From: Burkholderiaceae bacterium
GTDB lineage: Bacteria; Pseudomonadota; Gammaproteobacteria; Burkholderiales; Burkholderiaceae_F
Length of the DNA: 64,000 nucleotides
Reading direction: 5' to 3'
NCBI GenBank assembly: GCA_019236735.1
Contig: JAFAIM010000090.1
Coordinates: 1-64,000, forward strand
Shown here piece by piece: positions 18,167-26,275 of the stretch (position 1 is the stretch's first letter; every line of letters begins with the position of its first letter). The notes below the pieces were generated by a model. It searched no databases. It had not been told where the DNA came from and saw nothing but the letters and a program-made list of their open reading frames with translations. The translations under genes were made by a program, and so were the position numbers.

Positions 18167-18652
18167 ATGAACAAGATCACACCGTTTCTGTGGTACTCGA
18201 CGCAAGCCGAAGAGGCTGCGGCGTTCTACGTTTCCGTCTTTCCCGACTCGCGGGTCTTGCGGGTGACAGCGCTGCCGAGCGAGTCACCCAGCGGGCCGCC
18301 CGGCTCGGTGAAGATCGTCGATTTCGTGCTCTTCGGGCAGTCTTTTGCCGCAATGAGCGCAGGACCGATGGATCCGTTCAATCACGCTATGTCGTTCGTC
18401 GTCAAGTGCGACGATCAGGCTGAAATCGACCGCTACTGGAACGCCCTTTTACTGGGCGGTGGTACGGCCGAGGCGTGCGGCTGGCTGAAGGACCGCTTCG
18501 GCGTTTCGTGGCAGATCGTTCCGGCAGCGATCTTTGAAATGATGGCGGCGTCGGATCGCGCCGCAGCCAAGCGAGCGTCCGATGCGATGCTGAAGATGGT
18601 CAAAATCGACATCGGAACGCTGCGAGCGGCGTTTGCGGGAGCTGCGCACTGA
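18167..18652 (+). CDS. VOC-family protein, PhnB/YjdN-like
   Basis: Small cytosolic protein of 161 residues with the glyoxalase-like fold of the group once named 3-demethylubiquinone methyltransferase-like. Typical segments are ITPFLWYSTQAEEAAAFYVSVFPDSRV, AMSFVVKCDDQAEIDRYWNAL and GWLKDRFGVSWQIVP. Seven bases separate it from the glycosyltransferase, but no functional link is evident. The enzymatic activity, if any, is unknown. Confidence 0.85.
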   Translation: MNKITPFLWYSTQAEEAAAFYVSVFPDSRVLRVTALPSESPSGPPGSVKIVDFVLFGQSFAAMSAGPMDPFNHAMSFVVKCDDQAEIDRYWNALLLGGGTAEACGWLKDRFGVSWQIVPAAIFEMMAASDRAAAKRASDAMLKMVKIDIGTLRAAFAGAAH

Positions 18653-18656
18653 CGGT

Positions 18657-18866
18657 TCAAGCCCAATCCGCGCGGAAGCGATGCACCTGCAGGGCGACCA
18701 CTGCGGTGCGGGGCTGCTGGCTGGCGCGGGCGTTCAGCGTTCGATGCGGTTGCGACGCGGTGCCGAGGAGGGTGGAGGCAGCCATCAGGAGCGTCATGAT
18801 CAGCACGGAAGCGGTGGTTGCGCCGGTGGCGGTGCAGCGGGGGGCGTTTTCGAAGCGGGCGTTCAT
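18657..18866 (-). CDS. Small hypothetical membrane or exported protein
   Basis: Reading frame of 69 residues with an ATG preceded by AAAGGA. It has one hydrophobic segment (ASVLIMTLLMAASTLLGTA) after a short polar N-terminus, followed by a basic, Arg/Gln-rich tail. It could be a single-pass membrane protein or a precursor with a signal peptide. The stop is four bases from the converging VOC gene. I do not recognise a family, and a spurious frame is possible. About 275 bases between this start and the vapC stop show no gene or clear signal. Confidence 0.5.
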   Translation of the reverse strand: MNARFENAPRCTATGATTASVLIMTLLMAASTLLGTASQPHRTLNARASQQPRTAVVALQVHRFRADWA

Positions 18867-19142
18867 CGTTCGGTCCTTTCGGTCGGGTTGGTGAGGCGTG
18901 TGCTGCGATGGCTGCACTATCGGGCCGGACCCAGCCCTACGTCCTTGACCGGCGCTGAAAAGTCCTGAAACTTGCACGGAGGCCTGACTTTGTAATAGGG
19001 CGGACCGAACCCTTACCGCTGGACAGACCCGTCCGTCAGCAAATTTCTCGTACCGGCTATCGGGGCGCGATTCCCTGGCTGCTACAGGAACGCGATGCTC
19101 AGAAGAAACGGTGGTGAGCTCGGGATCGGCGGTGAATTCAGA

Positions 19143-19568
19143 TCAGAACGGCGCCCGCCAATTTAGTCCGGGAAAGCGGGCGTAATCACGATCTGAGGTG
19201 ATCCACTCGCATCCTGACTCGACGGCAAGCGCTGCGAACCACGCGTCCTGGACCAGGTTGCCCGACGCGTTGGACTTTAGACACAACTCTTGGAAGATCG
19301 ACCAGTGCCTCTCTCCGGGCCTGATCATGGTTGCATTAGGCTGCTCGAGGAGTGTGCGGCAGAATTCGAAGGTGTCGGCGAGCGAACTCGGCTGGGTGAA
19401 TATCCTGGGGTGAGTGCATATGCGCACGACCCCACTCAGGACTTGCGGCGATACGCCGTAAGCCGCCGGCCCATTAATGACCGACTCGAGCCATGATTTG
19501 TGCTGCAAGTGGTGCTTGGCGTCGGAGCGAAACGCGTAAATGAGGACGTTGACGTCCGGCAGAATCAA
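19143..19568 (-). CDS. vapC: VapC-type PIN-domain ribonuclease toxin
   Basis: Toxin of about 141 residues. A TTG start at 19568 overlaps the antitoxin stop (TTGA), giving MILPDVNVLIYAF, the standard PIN first strand with its catalytic aspartate; longer in-frame starts would run back through vapB. Later acidic positions are in NLVQDAWFAALAVESG and WITSDRDYARFPGLNW. The second acidic residue of the usual quartet appears to be glutamine in SPQVLSGVVRI, as in a sub-branch of VapC proteins. It is cotranscribed with vapB. Confidence 0.85.
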   Translation of the reverse strand: MILPDVNVLIYAFRSDAKHHLQHKSWLESVINGPAAYGVSPQVLSGVVRICTHPRIFTQPSSLADTFEFCRTLLEQPNATMIRPGERHWSIFQELCLKSNASGNLVQDAWFAALAVESGCEWITSDRDYARFPGLNWRAPF

Positions 19569-19810
19569 CGCCGCTCTTCCATCTGGTCGAGCAGGGCAGC
19601 GCTGTCGTCGAGGTCCACACCGGGCTGTGTCCCACCGCCCGCCTGGCACTCGGGTAGGCTCACGTGCTGTCGATCCGACTGTCTTAGCGGACGGCGCAGG
19701 ATCAGTTGGAGACCCTCCTCGATCAGCGACGTCAATGTGGCACCGCGCCGCGCGGCTTCCTTGCGGGCCCGCTCCAAAAGCCGGTCATCCAAGCGAACGG
19801 TCGTACGCAT
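19565..19810 (-). CDS. vapB: VapB-type ribbon-helix-helix antitoxin
   Basis: Antitoxin of 81 residues that should neutralise the adjacent PIN toxin and repress its own operon. The N-terminal MRTTVRLDDRLLERARKEAA is a ribbon-helix-helix DNA-binding domain; the C-terminal acidic stretch (VDLDDSAALLDQMEERR) is the likely toxin-binding tail. ATG 19810 begins exactly at the DNA-binding domain. The best promoter places the transcription start at or one or two bases before this ATG, so the mRNA may be leaderless. The stop overlaps the vapC start by four bases. Confidence 0.85.
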   Translation of the reverse strand: MRTTVRLDDRLLERARKEAARRGATLTSLIEEGLQLILRRPLRQSDRQHVSLPECQAGGGTQPGVDLDDSAALLDQMEERR

Positions 19811-19846
19811 ATGTCTAAGCATACGTATAGTATGTCCATATGTCAA
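19808..19846 (-). promoter_or_regulatory. vapBC promoter and probable VapB operator
   Basis: On the minus strand a -35 TTGACA (19841-19846) and a -10 TATGCT (19818-19823) are separated by 17 bp. Inside the spacer and -10 lies an inverted repeat CATAC-N5-GTATG (19820-19834), flanked by two copies of CATATGTC (19808-19815 and 19838-19845). The symmetry suits a ribbon-helix-helix repressor. The right end overlaps the start codon of the divergent membrane-protein gene. Confidence 0.6.
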
Positions 19847-20871
19847 AGCTGTCGAATCCCATGCTAGCGGATAGATGGGGGCGAGCGGTCAAACTCGCTG
19901 GGCGGCTGCTCGCAGCAGCGGTGCTGCTGGGTCTGGCCGCCTGGCTGGTCGGCCTGCGCGCGCTGCTGGAACAGCTGCGCCGCGTCGACCCCGTCTGGTT
20001 CGCGATGGCGGTCATCGCGCTGGCGGTATCGCAGTGGGTATCGGTCGTCCGCTGGACCTCGATCGCCGCGATCCTGGGGCTGAAAGCCCCCGCGCGCGAC
20101 CTGCGGCTGGCGTACGCGCAGGCGCTCGCCGTCAACGTCGTTCTGCCAGGGGCCACGCTGGGCGGCGATACGCTAAGGAGCGTGCGATTGCACCATCTGG
20201 GCAATCCACTGGGTGAATCGGCGCTGTCGGTTCTGCTGGATCGGGCAAGCGGCCTGTGGATCCTTTGCGTGCTGTCGCTTCTGACCGGCTTTGGCCTGCT
20301 GGTGACTGGCAATCTGGACCGGATCGGGCGCATCGCCGCGCTGCCCGGGCTAGATGTGCGAACAGCCGCGTGGGTCTACGTCTGCGTGCTGTCGGTCGCG
20401 GTCGCGGTGCCGTTCCTGCCGCTGCGCCTGCCATCTGCTGGGCCGGGACATGGCCGCTGGCGCCGTGTGCTCGCGCGCATGGCCGAGCTGCACATGTTGA
20501 CGATTTCGCGCGGCCGTCAGTTGGCGCGCACGCTTTGGATTTCGCTGGTCGTGCAGATCTTGTGCGCCTTCGCGCTGTGGCTGTGCCTGGAGGCGGCCGG
20601 CGGCGGAGCGGGGTACTTCGCGGTTCAGGCCATCGCCGCGCCCGTCTTCATCGCAGGCGTCGTGCCGCTGTCGTACGGAGGCTTCGGCGCGCGCGAACTG
20701 GTCTCGCTGCTGGCGTTTTCGCTGATCGGCGTCGGTGCCCAGACCGCCGTGGCAGCGAGCGCGCTGTATGGCCTGGCGGCGGTGCTGATGGGTTTGGCCA
20801 CGGCACCGCTGCTGGTGATGCGCCGTGGGCCTCGCGACTCGGAAGAGCAATCCGGGGTGTTGCCGAGTTGA
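19840..20871 (+). CDS. YbhN/UPF0104-family integral membrane protein (flippase-like)
   Basis: Polytopic inner-membrane protein of 343 residues related to the lysylphosphatidylglycerol-synthase membrane region. About eight hydrophobic helices are visible, and the family core is in LAYAQALAVNVVLPGATLGGDTLRSVRLHHLG followed by SVLLDRASGLWIL, and near the C-terminus VPLSYGGFGARELVSLLAFS. The synthase domain is absent. Members have been linked to lipid or polyprenyl-glycan flipping; the substrate here is unknown. ATG 19861 is an alternative start that would clear the vapB promoter. Confidence 0.8.
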   Translation: MSKLSNPMLADRWGRAVKLAGRLLAAAVLLGLAAWLVGLRALLEQLRRVDPVWFAMAVIALAVSQWVSVVRWTSIAAILGLKAPARDLRLAYAQALAVNVVLPGATLGGDTLRSVRLHHLGNPLGESALSVLLDRASGLWILCVLSLLTGFGLLVTGNLDRIGRIAALPGLDVRTAAWVYVCVLSVAVAVPFLPLRLPSAGPGHGRWRRVLARMAELHMLTISRGRQLARTLWISLVVQILCAFALWLCLEAAGGGAGYFAVQAIAAPVFIAGVVPLSYGGFGARELVSLLAFSLIGVGAQTAVAASALYGLAAVLMGLATAPLLVMRRGPRDSEEQSGVLPS

Positions 20872-20926
20872 CGATGGCGGGTAAGTCGCAGTCGAGACCG
20901 CAGCGGTCAGACGCTCCGACGCGCGC

Positions 20927-21337
20927 TTACGCGGACGCAGGTGGTATCGAGTACGTGCCGACGGCGTGGGCCACCGGCTCCCCCTGTCCTTCCGAGTAGA
21001 GGAAGACTTCGCCGACCGCCAGTGAGCTGCCGATCTTCATGAGTTTGCACTCGCCGATGATCGGCGCCGTGGAAGAAGGCTTGCGCATGAAGTTGATGCT
21101 CAGGTTCGTCGTCACCGTCAGGGGCACGATGCCGATTTCACCCATGATTGCCACGTAGAGTGCGACATCCGCGACTTCCATTAAAACGGGCCCGGAAACC
21201 GTGCCGCCCGGCCGCAGTTCGGAGGCGCTCACCGGGTGCCTGACTGTTGCCGCACCGTTGCCGACCGCATCGACGGTGCACTTGGTCTGCGGGAACTCGC
21301 GAGCCAGGAATTCGGCGATCTGCGCTGCCGTGGGCAT
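20927..21337 (-). CDS. PaaI-family hotdog thioesterase
   Basis: Probable acyl-CoA thioesterase of 136 residues from ATG 21337 (MPTAAQIAEFLAREFP); a longer in-frame ATG at 21391 adds 18 unlikely residues. The hotdog core is RPGGTVSGPVLMEVADVALYVAI, with the HGG-type loop replaced by RPGGTVSG and the helix acidic residue in MEVADVA, followed by TTNLSINFMRKP and VAHAVGTYSIP. It lies just downstream of the acetolactate-synthase-like gene on the same strand, possibly in one operon. Confidence 0.78.
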   Translation of the reverse strand: MPTAAQIAEFLAREFPQTKCTVDAVGNGAATVRHPVSASELRPGGTVSGPVLMEVADVALYVAIMGEIGIVPLTVTTNLSINFMRKPSSTAPIIGECKLMKIGSSLAVGEVFLYSEGQGEPVAHAVGTYSIPPASA

Positions 21338-21405
21338 GGCGGGAAGATTCAGGATCGATCCGGAATTCGCAAAACTCCGACGAATCGGCACCGACTGCGG
21401 CAGCG

Positions 21406-23100
21406 CTATTCGGTCTTCGCGCGCCGCAGCGAAGCCACGGTCGTTTCCGGTGTCAGCAGCTCCGGATCACAGACGAGCTCGATGATTGCCGGTGTTCGCC
21501 GTTCGCGCGTGTGCGCGATCGCTTCCTTCAGCGCTGGGGCAAAACCGGCGGTCTGCGTCACGCGCAGACCGAGCGCGCCGAACGCCTGCGCGAGCTTTGG
21601 GAAATCCGGATTTGCCAGCGCCGTGCCGCTGACGCGGCCGGGGAAGCGCCGTTCCTGGTGCAACCGGATCGTGCCGTACGTCGAGTTGTTTAGCAGCAGG
21701 AAGATCACCCCGGCGCGAACCTGCACCGCGGTCGCCAGCTCCTGCACGGTCATCATCAGGTCGCCGTCACCGGTCACGCACACGACGGTGCGCTCCGGTG
21801 CGGCGATCTTGGCGCCGATCGCGGCCGGCACGCCATAGCCCATGCAACCCGAAGTCGGCGCGACCTGCGTGGCAAGCGCGGTGTAGCGGAAAAAACGATG
21901 CAGCCAGACCGAGAAGTTGCCCGCGCCGTTGGCGACGATCGCCTCGCGCGGCAGTGCCGCGCGCAGATCCCTCATCACCTGCCACAAATCCAGCGCCGGC
22001 TCGTGCTGCTTGTACAAGGCCGGCCGTTGCTGCCACTGTTCGTATTCGGCGCGGGCTTCGCGCGTGTGTGCACCCCACCCGGCCAAATCGATCGGCGTCA
22101 TTGCGGCCAGGCGCGATGCGAACTGCGGCATACCGGAATTGATCAGCAGCGCCGCGTGATACACACGGCCCAGTTCCTCCATCCCTGCATGCACATGCAC
22201 GAGTGTCTGGTGCGGCACCGGCGGCTCCAGCAGGGTGTAGCCGCTGGTGGTCATCTCGCCGAGCCTCAGCCCGATCGCGATCACGAGGTCCGCTTCGCGG
22301 ATTCGCCGCGCCAGCTTGGGATTGATGCCGATTCCGGCCTCGCCGACGTAGTTCGGGTGTTCGTTGTCGAAGCGGTCCTGGAAGCGGAATCCGCACACGA
22401 CCGGCAGCTCGTTTGCCTCGGCGAAGCGGCGCAGATTGTCCAGGGCAGCACCGGTCCAGCCTGGCCCGCCGACCATCAACAGCGGGCGCTGCGCTTTGCG
22501 CAGCAGGCTTCGCAGCGTCGCGACCTGGGTGTCGCTGGGGGCGGGCTGCACCGGTTGGTGGCAGACGGCATCGGCAACGCTGGCAGAGGCTGACAGCACG
22601 TCCTCGGGCAGCACGACCACCACCGGGCCAGGCCGGCCGCTGGTGGCGCACTGGAATGCGCGCGCCACCGACTCAGGGATGCGGTCTGCGCGGCCAACCT
22701 CCTCGACCGCTTTGGCCACTCCCCCGAACATCAAGCGGTAGTCGATCTCCTGGAACGCTTCGCGCCCCAGATGGTCGGTGCCGACCTGCCCGACGAACAG
22801 GACGAGCGGAGTCGAGTCTTGCCGTGCATTGTGGATCCCGATCGCCGCGTTGCTGGCTCCGGGCCCGCGCGTGACGAACGCCACGCCGGGCTGTCCGGTC
22901 AGGCGCGCGTATGCGTCCGCCATGAAGACCGAGCCGGACTCGTGACGGTTGACGATCAGCCGGATGGCGCCCGATACGTCGAACAGCGCGTCCAGCACTC
23001 CCAGATAGCTTTCACCGGGGACGCAGAAAGCGGTGTTCACCCCCTGGATCAGCAACTGATCGACCAGGAGGCGCGCGCCGGTACGCTCGACGATGCCCAT
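21406..23100 (-). CDS. Thiamine-diphosphate enzyme, acetolactate synthase large-subunit-like
   Basis: Protein of 564 residues with all three domains of the acetolactate-synthase superfamily. The N-terminal domain has the cofactor-activating glutamate in CVPGESYLGVLDAL and VTRGPGASNAAIGIHNA; the C-terminal domain has the ThDP motif GDGDLMMTVQELATAV...LLNNSTYGTIRL. No regulatory small-subunit gene lies next to it, so it may be a catabolic or side-pathway carboligase or decarboxylase rather than the biosynthetic IlvB. It is divergent from the HD-domain gene and upstream of the PaaI-type gene. Confidence 0.85.
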   Translation of the reverse strand: MGIVERTGARLLVDQLLIQGVNTAFCVPGESYLGVLDALFDVSGAIRLIVNRHESGSVFMADAYARLTGQPGVAFVTRGPGASNAAIGIHNARQDSTPLVLFVGQVGTDHLGREAFQEIDYRLMFGGVAKAVEEVGRADRIPESVARAFQCATSGRPGPVVVVLPEDVLSASASVADAVCHQPVQPAPSDTQVATLRSLLRKAQRPLLMVGGPGWTGAALDNLRRFAEANELPVVCGFRFQDRFDNEHPNYVGEAGIGINPKLARRIREADLVIAIGLRLGEMTTSGYTLLEPPVPHQTLVHVHAGMEELGRVYHAALLINSGMPQFASRLAAMTPIDLAGWGAHTREARAEYEQWQQRPALYKQHEPALDLWQVMRDLRAALPREAIVANGAGNFSVWLHRFFRYTALATQVAPTSGCMGYGVPAAIGAKIAAPERTVVCVTGDGDLMMTVQELATAVQVRAGVIFLLLNNSTYGTIRLHQERRFPGRVSGTALANPDFPKLAQAFGALGLRVTQTAGFAPALKEAIAHTRERRTPAIIELVCDPELLTPETTVASLRRAKTE

Positions 23101-23182
23101 CGCTACGACGCGAATTGTGACATTCTTTCCAACGCCTTTTCACCTCATCTTTTCAGATCCCTCGTGGCAGGCTTGATGCATC

Positions 23183-23995
23183 GTGCCGCTCTTTCTTGCC
23201 AATGCCGCCAAGCAGCCTCTGGCCAGCCACAGTGCTCTGGTGGGGCTGGTCGGGCGAAAGCATGTCGAAACGCACCACCCACGGCGCGCCGAATGGGGCC
23301 TTGGGGCGCTCATAGCGGGCATCCTGCACGACATCGGCAAGCTTGACCCGGCGTTTCAGGCGCAGCTCGCCGCCGGCGAGCCGCCGGACTCACCCTTCGG
23401 CGCGGGGCCGCGCATCCACGAAATGAGCTGGGCGCTGACGCACTTGGCTTTCGACCCGGCCAAGGTGCGAAGTCGCCTGCCGTCAGCACTGCCCTGGCCG
23501 GTGGTCCAGTACGCGGTGTACTGGCGCCAGCACGCGCCGATCAACGTGTGGGAAGGCAAACGGTTTGCCTCGCTGTCGCAGGTGTACCGGAAGGCCGGCG
23601 ATTGGATGGGCTCTTATCACGAGCCGCTCGCGCAGCTTCTTGCGGAAATCGCGGCGCTGACGCAGGTGGCGCTCTTCGAGATCGAACCGGACGTGCGCGT
23701 CACGGGCGAAGTGCAGACTCCCGCCTACGACCGCGACGCCGATCTGGCGCACCTTTCGGTCATGACGCCAGAGCAGCGGGCGCAGGACAAGGCGATGTGT
23801 GCCGCGATCCGGGCCGGACTTCTGTTCGCCGATCGGCTGATTTCGCGGATGGGTCCGGGCGAAGTGGGCGACTGGCTCAACGCCTGGCGCACGCGCAAGA
23901 TGCTGCCCGACCTCGTACAGGTGGTGCAGGAGGTTGACGACTACACGACGATTCCGGGCGATCAGTTCTTCAACCAGGGCGGATTGAAGATCTAG
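23183..23995 (+). CDS. Orphan HD-domain protein resembling Cas3'' nuclease
   Basis: Stand-alone protein of 270 residues with a GTG start. The order of conserved histidines resembles the HD nuclease part of type I CRISPR Cas3: SHSALVG, ILHDIGKLDPAFQAQL, RIHEMSWALTHL and YWRQHAPIN, then GLLFADRLISRMG in a late helix. No helicase domain follows; the frame stops at the fliR stop on the other strand. No cas gene or repeat array exists in the window. It could be a remnant of a CRISPR locus, a stand-alone Cas3'', or an unrelated HD phosphohydrolase. Assignment is by motif only. Confidence 0.65.
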   Translation: MPLFLANAAKQPLASHSALVGLVGRKHVETHHPRRAEWGLGALIAGILHDIGKLDPAFQAQLAAGEPPDSPFGAGPRIHEMSWALTHLAFDPAKVRSRLPSALPWPVVQYAVYWRQHAPINVWEGKRFASLSQVYRKAGDWMGSYHEPLAQLLAEIAALTQVALFEIEPDVRVTGEVQTPAYDRDADLAHLSVMTPEQRAQDKAMCAAIRAGLLFADRLISRMGPGEVGDWLNAWRTRKMLPDLVQVVQEVDDYTTIPGDQFFNQGGLKI

Positions 23996-24756
23996 CGCAT
24001 AAGCACTGCCAGGCCCCGCTCCAGCACTTCGCGGATCGGCGCCTCCAACGTGGGCAGGAACAAGGTCAGCGCCGCCAACCCCGCCAGCACCGTCAGCGGA
24101 AACCCGACCGCGAACAGGTTCAGTTGCGGCGCAACCCGCGCCATCACGCCCAGCACCACGTTCACCAGCAGCATCACCGCCAGGATCGGCAAGCAGATCG
24201 ACAGCGCGATCTCGAACAGGCTCGATGCGGCGCGCACCAGCGCAAGCGGCTCGAGCGGGAAGTTCGCAGCCGCGTCGGGCGGAAACGCGCGAAAGCTTTC
24301 CACCAGCGACGACAGCAGCATCAGGTGGCCGTCGATCGCCAGGAACATCAGCAGCACCAGCATCGACATGAAATTGGAGACGACGTTCTCCGTTTCGCGC
24401 GAGTCGGGGTTGAAATAGGAGGCGAACGACAGTCCGATCTGCAGGCCGATCAGCTGGCCGGCGAGCTCGACGCCGACGAACACGAGGCGGATCATGAAGC
24501 CGAGTGCCAACCCCACCAGGATGTTGTGCGCCAGTTGGACGAAGCCGCTCGCCTCCAGTACACCCGTCAAGGGCGGCACCGAAACGGCAGGCGCAATCGC
24601 CAGCGTGATCGCCATGGCCATTGCGACCTTGGCTCGCAGCGGGATCGCGGCATGCGACAGCACCGGCGCGGCAGCGAACAGCGCCAGCACCCGGGTGAGC
24701 GGCCAGAACAGCGCCCCGTACCAGTGGCTCAGTTGCGTGGTGTCGAATGCGACCAT
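23992..24756 (-). CDS. fliR: Flagellar export-gate membrane protein FliR
   Basis: Component of the FliP5Q4R1 export gate inside the MS ring. The 254 residues form several membrane helices; ALGFMIRLVFVGVELAGQLIGLQIGLSF and VAPQLNLFAVGFPLTVLAGL are family signatures. It is the last gene of the minus-strand run from fliL. Its stop codon overlaps by four bases the stop of the converging HD-domain gene. Confidence 0.93.
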   Translation of the reverse strand: MVAFDTTQLSHWYGALFWPLTRVLALFAAAPVLSHAAIPLRAKVAMAMAITLAIAPAVSVPPLTGVLEASGFVQLAHNILVGLALGFMIRLVFVGVELAGQLIGLQIGLSFASYFNPDSRETENVVSNFMSMLVLLMFLAIDGHLMLLSSLVESFRAFPPDAAANFPLEPLALVRAASSLFEIALSICLPILAVMLLVNVVLGVMARVAPQLNLFAVGFPLTVLAGLAALTLFLPTLEAPIREVLERGLAVLMR

Positions 24757-24778
24757 CTACGTGCCCGTTTCCGCGTTG

Positions 24779-24815
24779 CCCGCTCGAGCGGGGAAGGGTG
24801 CGGGGGTGAGGGTTT
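24779..24815. repeat. GC-rich palindromic element between fliR and fliQ
   Basis: A perfect 14-bp palindrome CCCGCTCGAGCGGG (24779-24792) is followed by a G-rich tract with two GGTG/GGGTG-type steps in the 72-base fliQ-fliR gap. The combination resembles dispersed intergenic repeats common in proteobacteria. In RNA it could form a hairpin upstream of fliR. Only one copy is recognisable in this window, so its repeat nature is inferred. Confidence 0.4.
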
Positions 24816-24828
24816 CAGCCGCTTGGTT

Positions 24829-25098
24829 TCAACCGATTGCGCCCGGTATCGACTCGAACAGGCGCCGCAGGTAATCGACGAAGAATGTCAGCATCCACGG
24901 CCCGGCGATCACCAGCGCGAGGAAGGTGCCGAGCAGCTTCGGGATGAACGAAAGCGTCATTTCATTGATCTGCGTGGCGGCTTGCAGCACCGAGACGAAC
25001 AAGCCGATCACGAGCGACGTCACCAGCATGGGTGCCGCCATCAGCAACATCACGGTCAACGCCTGCTGGCCGATTGTCACGACGGATTCTGGATTCAC
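24829..25098 (-). CDS. fliQ: Flagellar export-gate membrane protein FliQ
   Basis: Small two-helix inner-membrane subunit of the flagellar export gate, 89 residues as is usual. The sequence MNPESVVTIGQQALTVMLLM and QAATQINEMTLSFIPKLLG are diagnostic. It lies ten bases after fliP and 72 bases before fliR, the latter gap holding a palindromic GC-rich element. Confidence 0.95.
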   Translation of the reverse strand: MNPESVVTIGQQALTVMLLMAAPMLVTSLVIGLFVSVLQAATQINEMTLSFIPKLLGTFLALVIAGPWMLTFFVDYLRRLFESIPGAIG

Positions 25099-25108
25099 TC
25101 CTTGCCCT

Positions 25109-25903
25109 TCAGGTCGAGTAGCTGGCGACGAGCGAACCGATCAGCAGATTCCAGCCGTCGGCCAGCACGAACAGCATCAGCTTGAACGGCAGCGACACCA
25201 GCACCGGCGACAGCATCATCATCCCCATCGACATCAGCACACTGGCCACCACCATGTCGATGATCATGAACGGGATGAACACCATGAATCCGATCTGGAA
25301 CGCGGTTTTGAGCTCGCTCGTGACAAAGGCCGGAATCACCACCCGCATCGGCAAGGACGCCGCTGCAGCCGCAGGCCCGCCCTCCGTAGCCGCGGATGCG
25401 GCGGCGGAGGGCTCTTCGTGCGCTACCCGCGCGAACAGCGCCAGGTCGGTCTCCCGCGTATGTTTCAGCATGAACTCGCGCAGCGGCGTCGAACCGGCCG
25501 AAATAGCCTGTTCGAACGAGATCTTCTGCTCGCTGTACGGCACGTACGCCTGGTCGTGGATGCGGTCGAAGGTCGGCCCCATGACGAACAGCGTCAGGAA
25601 CAGCGCCAGCCCAACGATGACCTGATTAGGAGGCGAGGCCTGAGTGCCCAGTGCCATTCTCAGCAGCGACAGCACGATGACGATTCGCGTGAACGAAGTC
25701 ATCATCAGCAGCATCGCCGGCAGGAAGCTCAACAGCGTCAGGAACAGCAGCGTCTGCACCGGCACCGAGTACTGGGTGCCGCCGCCGGCGATGGGCGCGC
25801 TGGTGATCTGCAGGGGCCCCGGATCCGCCAACGCGGGCGCGGCAAACGCAGCCAACGTCATCGCAGCGAGCAGCACTCCTGCTGCGAGCACGACCCGCTT
25901 CAT
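25109..25903 (-). CDS. fliP: Flagellar export-gate membrane protein FliP
   Basis: Core subunit of the flagellar type III export gate, 264 residues from ATG 25903 (GAGGGATCG upstream). It has a cleavable signal peptide, as in other FliP proteins, then [40 protein letters not shown] and [18 protein letters not shown]. An Ala/Ser-rich insertion ([21 protein letters not shown]) sits in the periplasmic loop where E. coli has a shorter linker. The start overlaps the fliO stop (ATGA). Confidence 0.95.
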   Translation of the reverse strand: MKRVVLAAGVLLAAMTLAAFAAPALADPGPLQITSAPIAGGGTQYSVPVQTLLFLTLLSFLPAMLLMMTSFTRIVIVLSLLRMALGTQASPPNQVIVGLALFLTLFVMGPTFDRIHDQAYVPYSEQKISFEQAISAGSTPLREFMLKHTRETDLALFARVAHEEPSAAASAATEGGPAAAAASLPMRVVIPAFVTSELKTAFQIGFMVFIPFMIIDMVVASVLMSMGMMMLSPVLVSLPFKLMLFVLADGWNLLIGSLVASYST

Positions 25904-26232
25904 CGATCCCTCGTTGTCAGCCGCCGGACGATCTCGGCGAAGCTGGCAGGGGCGGGTGGCGGTTGCGCGCCCGGCTCCTGGCTGCCGGCGGGAAGCGTCC
26001 CCAGCCGCCGGATTCCGGAGGCACTGACCCCGAGCAGCAAGCGGCGCTCGCCTGTTTCGACGATCACCAGGCGGTCGCGCGGGCCCAGCGGCAATTGCGC
26101 CACCACCCGCACGCCGCTCGCCGACGGCGGCTGCGCAAGCCCCGCGCGCCGCAGCAACCATGCCGCGGCCGGGATCAGCGCCAGCACGAGCAGCAGCCCG
26201 AGCAGCAGCGGGGTGAGCGACGGACCGGTCAC
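25900..26232 (-). CDS. fliO: Flagellar assembly protein FliO
   Basis: Single-pass inner-membrane protein of 110 residues that assists FliP assembly. One N-terminal hydrophobic segment ([22 protein letters not shown]) is followed by the cytoplasmic SH3-like region [30 protein letters not shown], typical of FliO. The weakly conserved family is supported by position between fliN and fliP. Its stop overlaps the fliP start by four bases. Confidence 0.88.
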   Translation of the reverse strand: MTGPSLTPLLLGLLLVLALIPAAAWLLRRAGLAQPPSASGVRVVAQLPLGPRDRLVIVETGERRLLLGVSASGIRRLGTLPAGSQEPGAQPPPAPASFAEIVRRLTTRDR

Positions 26233-26275
26233 TGCATTTGATCCGTGAGCAAACGACCCGGCACTTCCCGCAGCT

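Noticed and set aside
23101-24000. Active CRISPR-Cas locus suggested by the HD protein
   Set aside because: No repeat array and no other cas gene can be found on either strand in the window.
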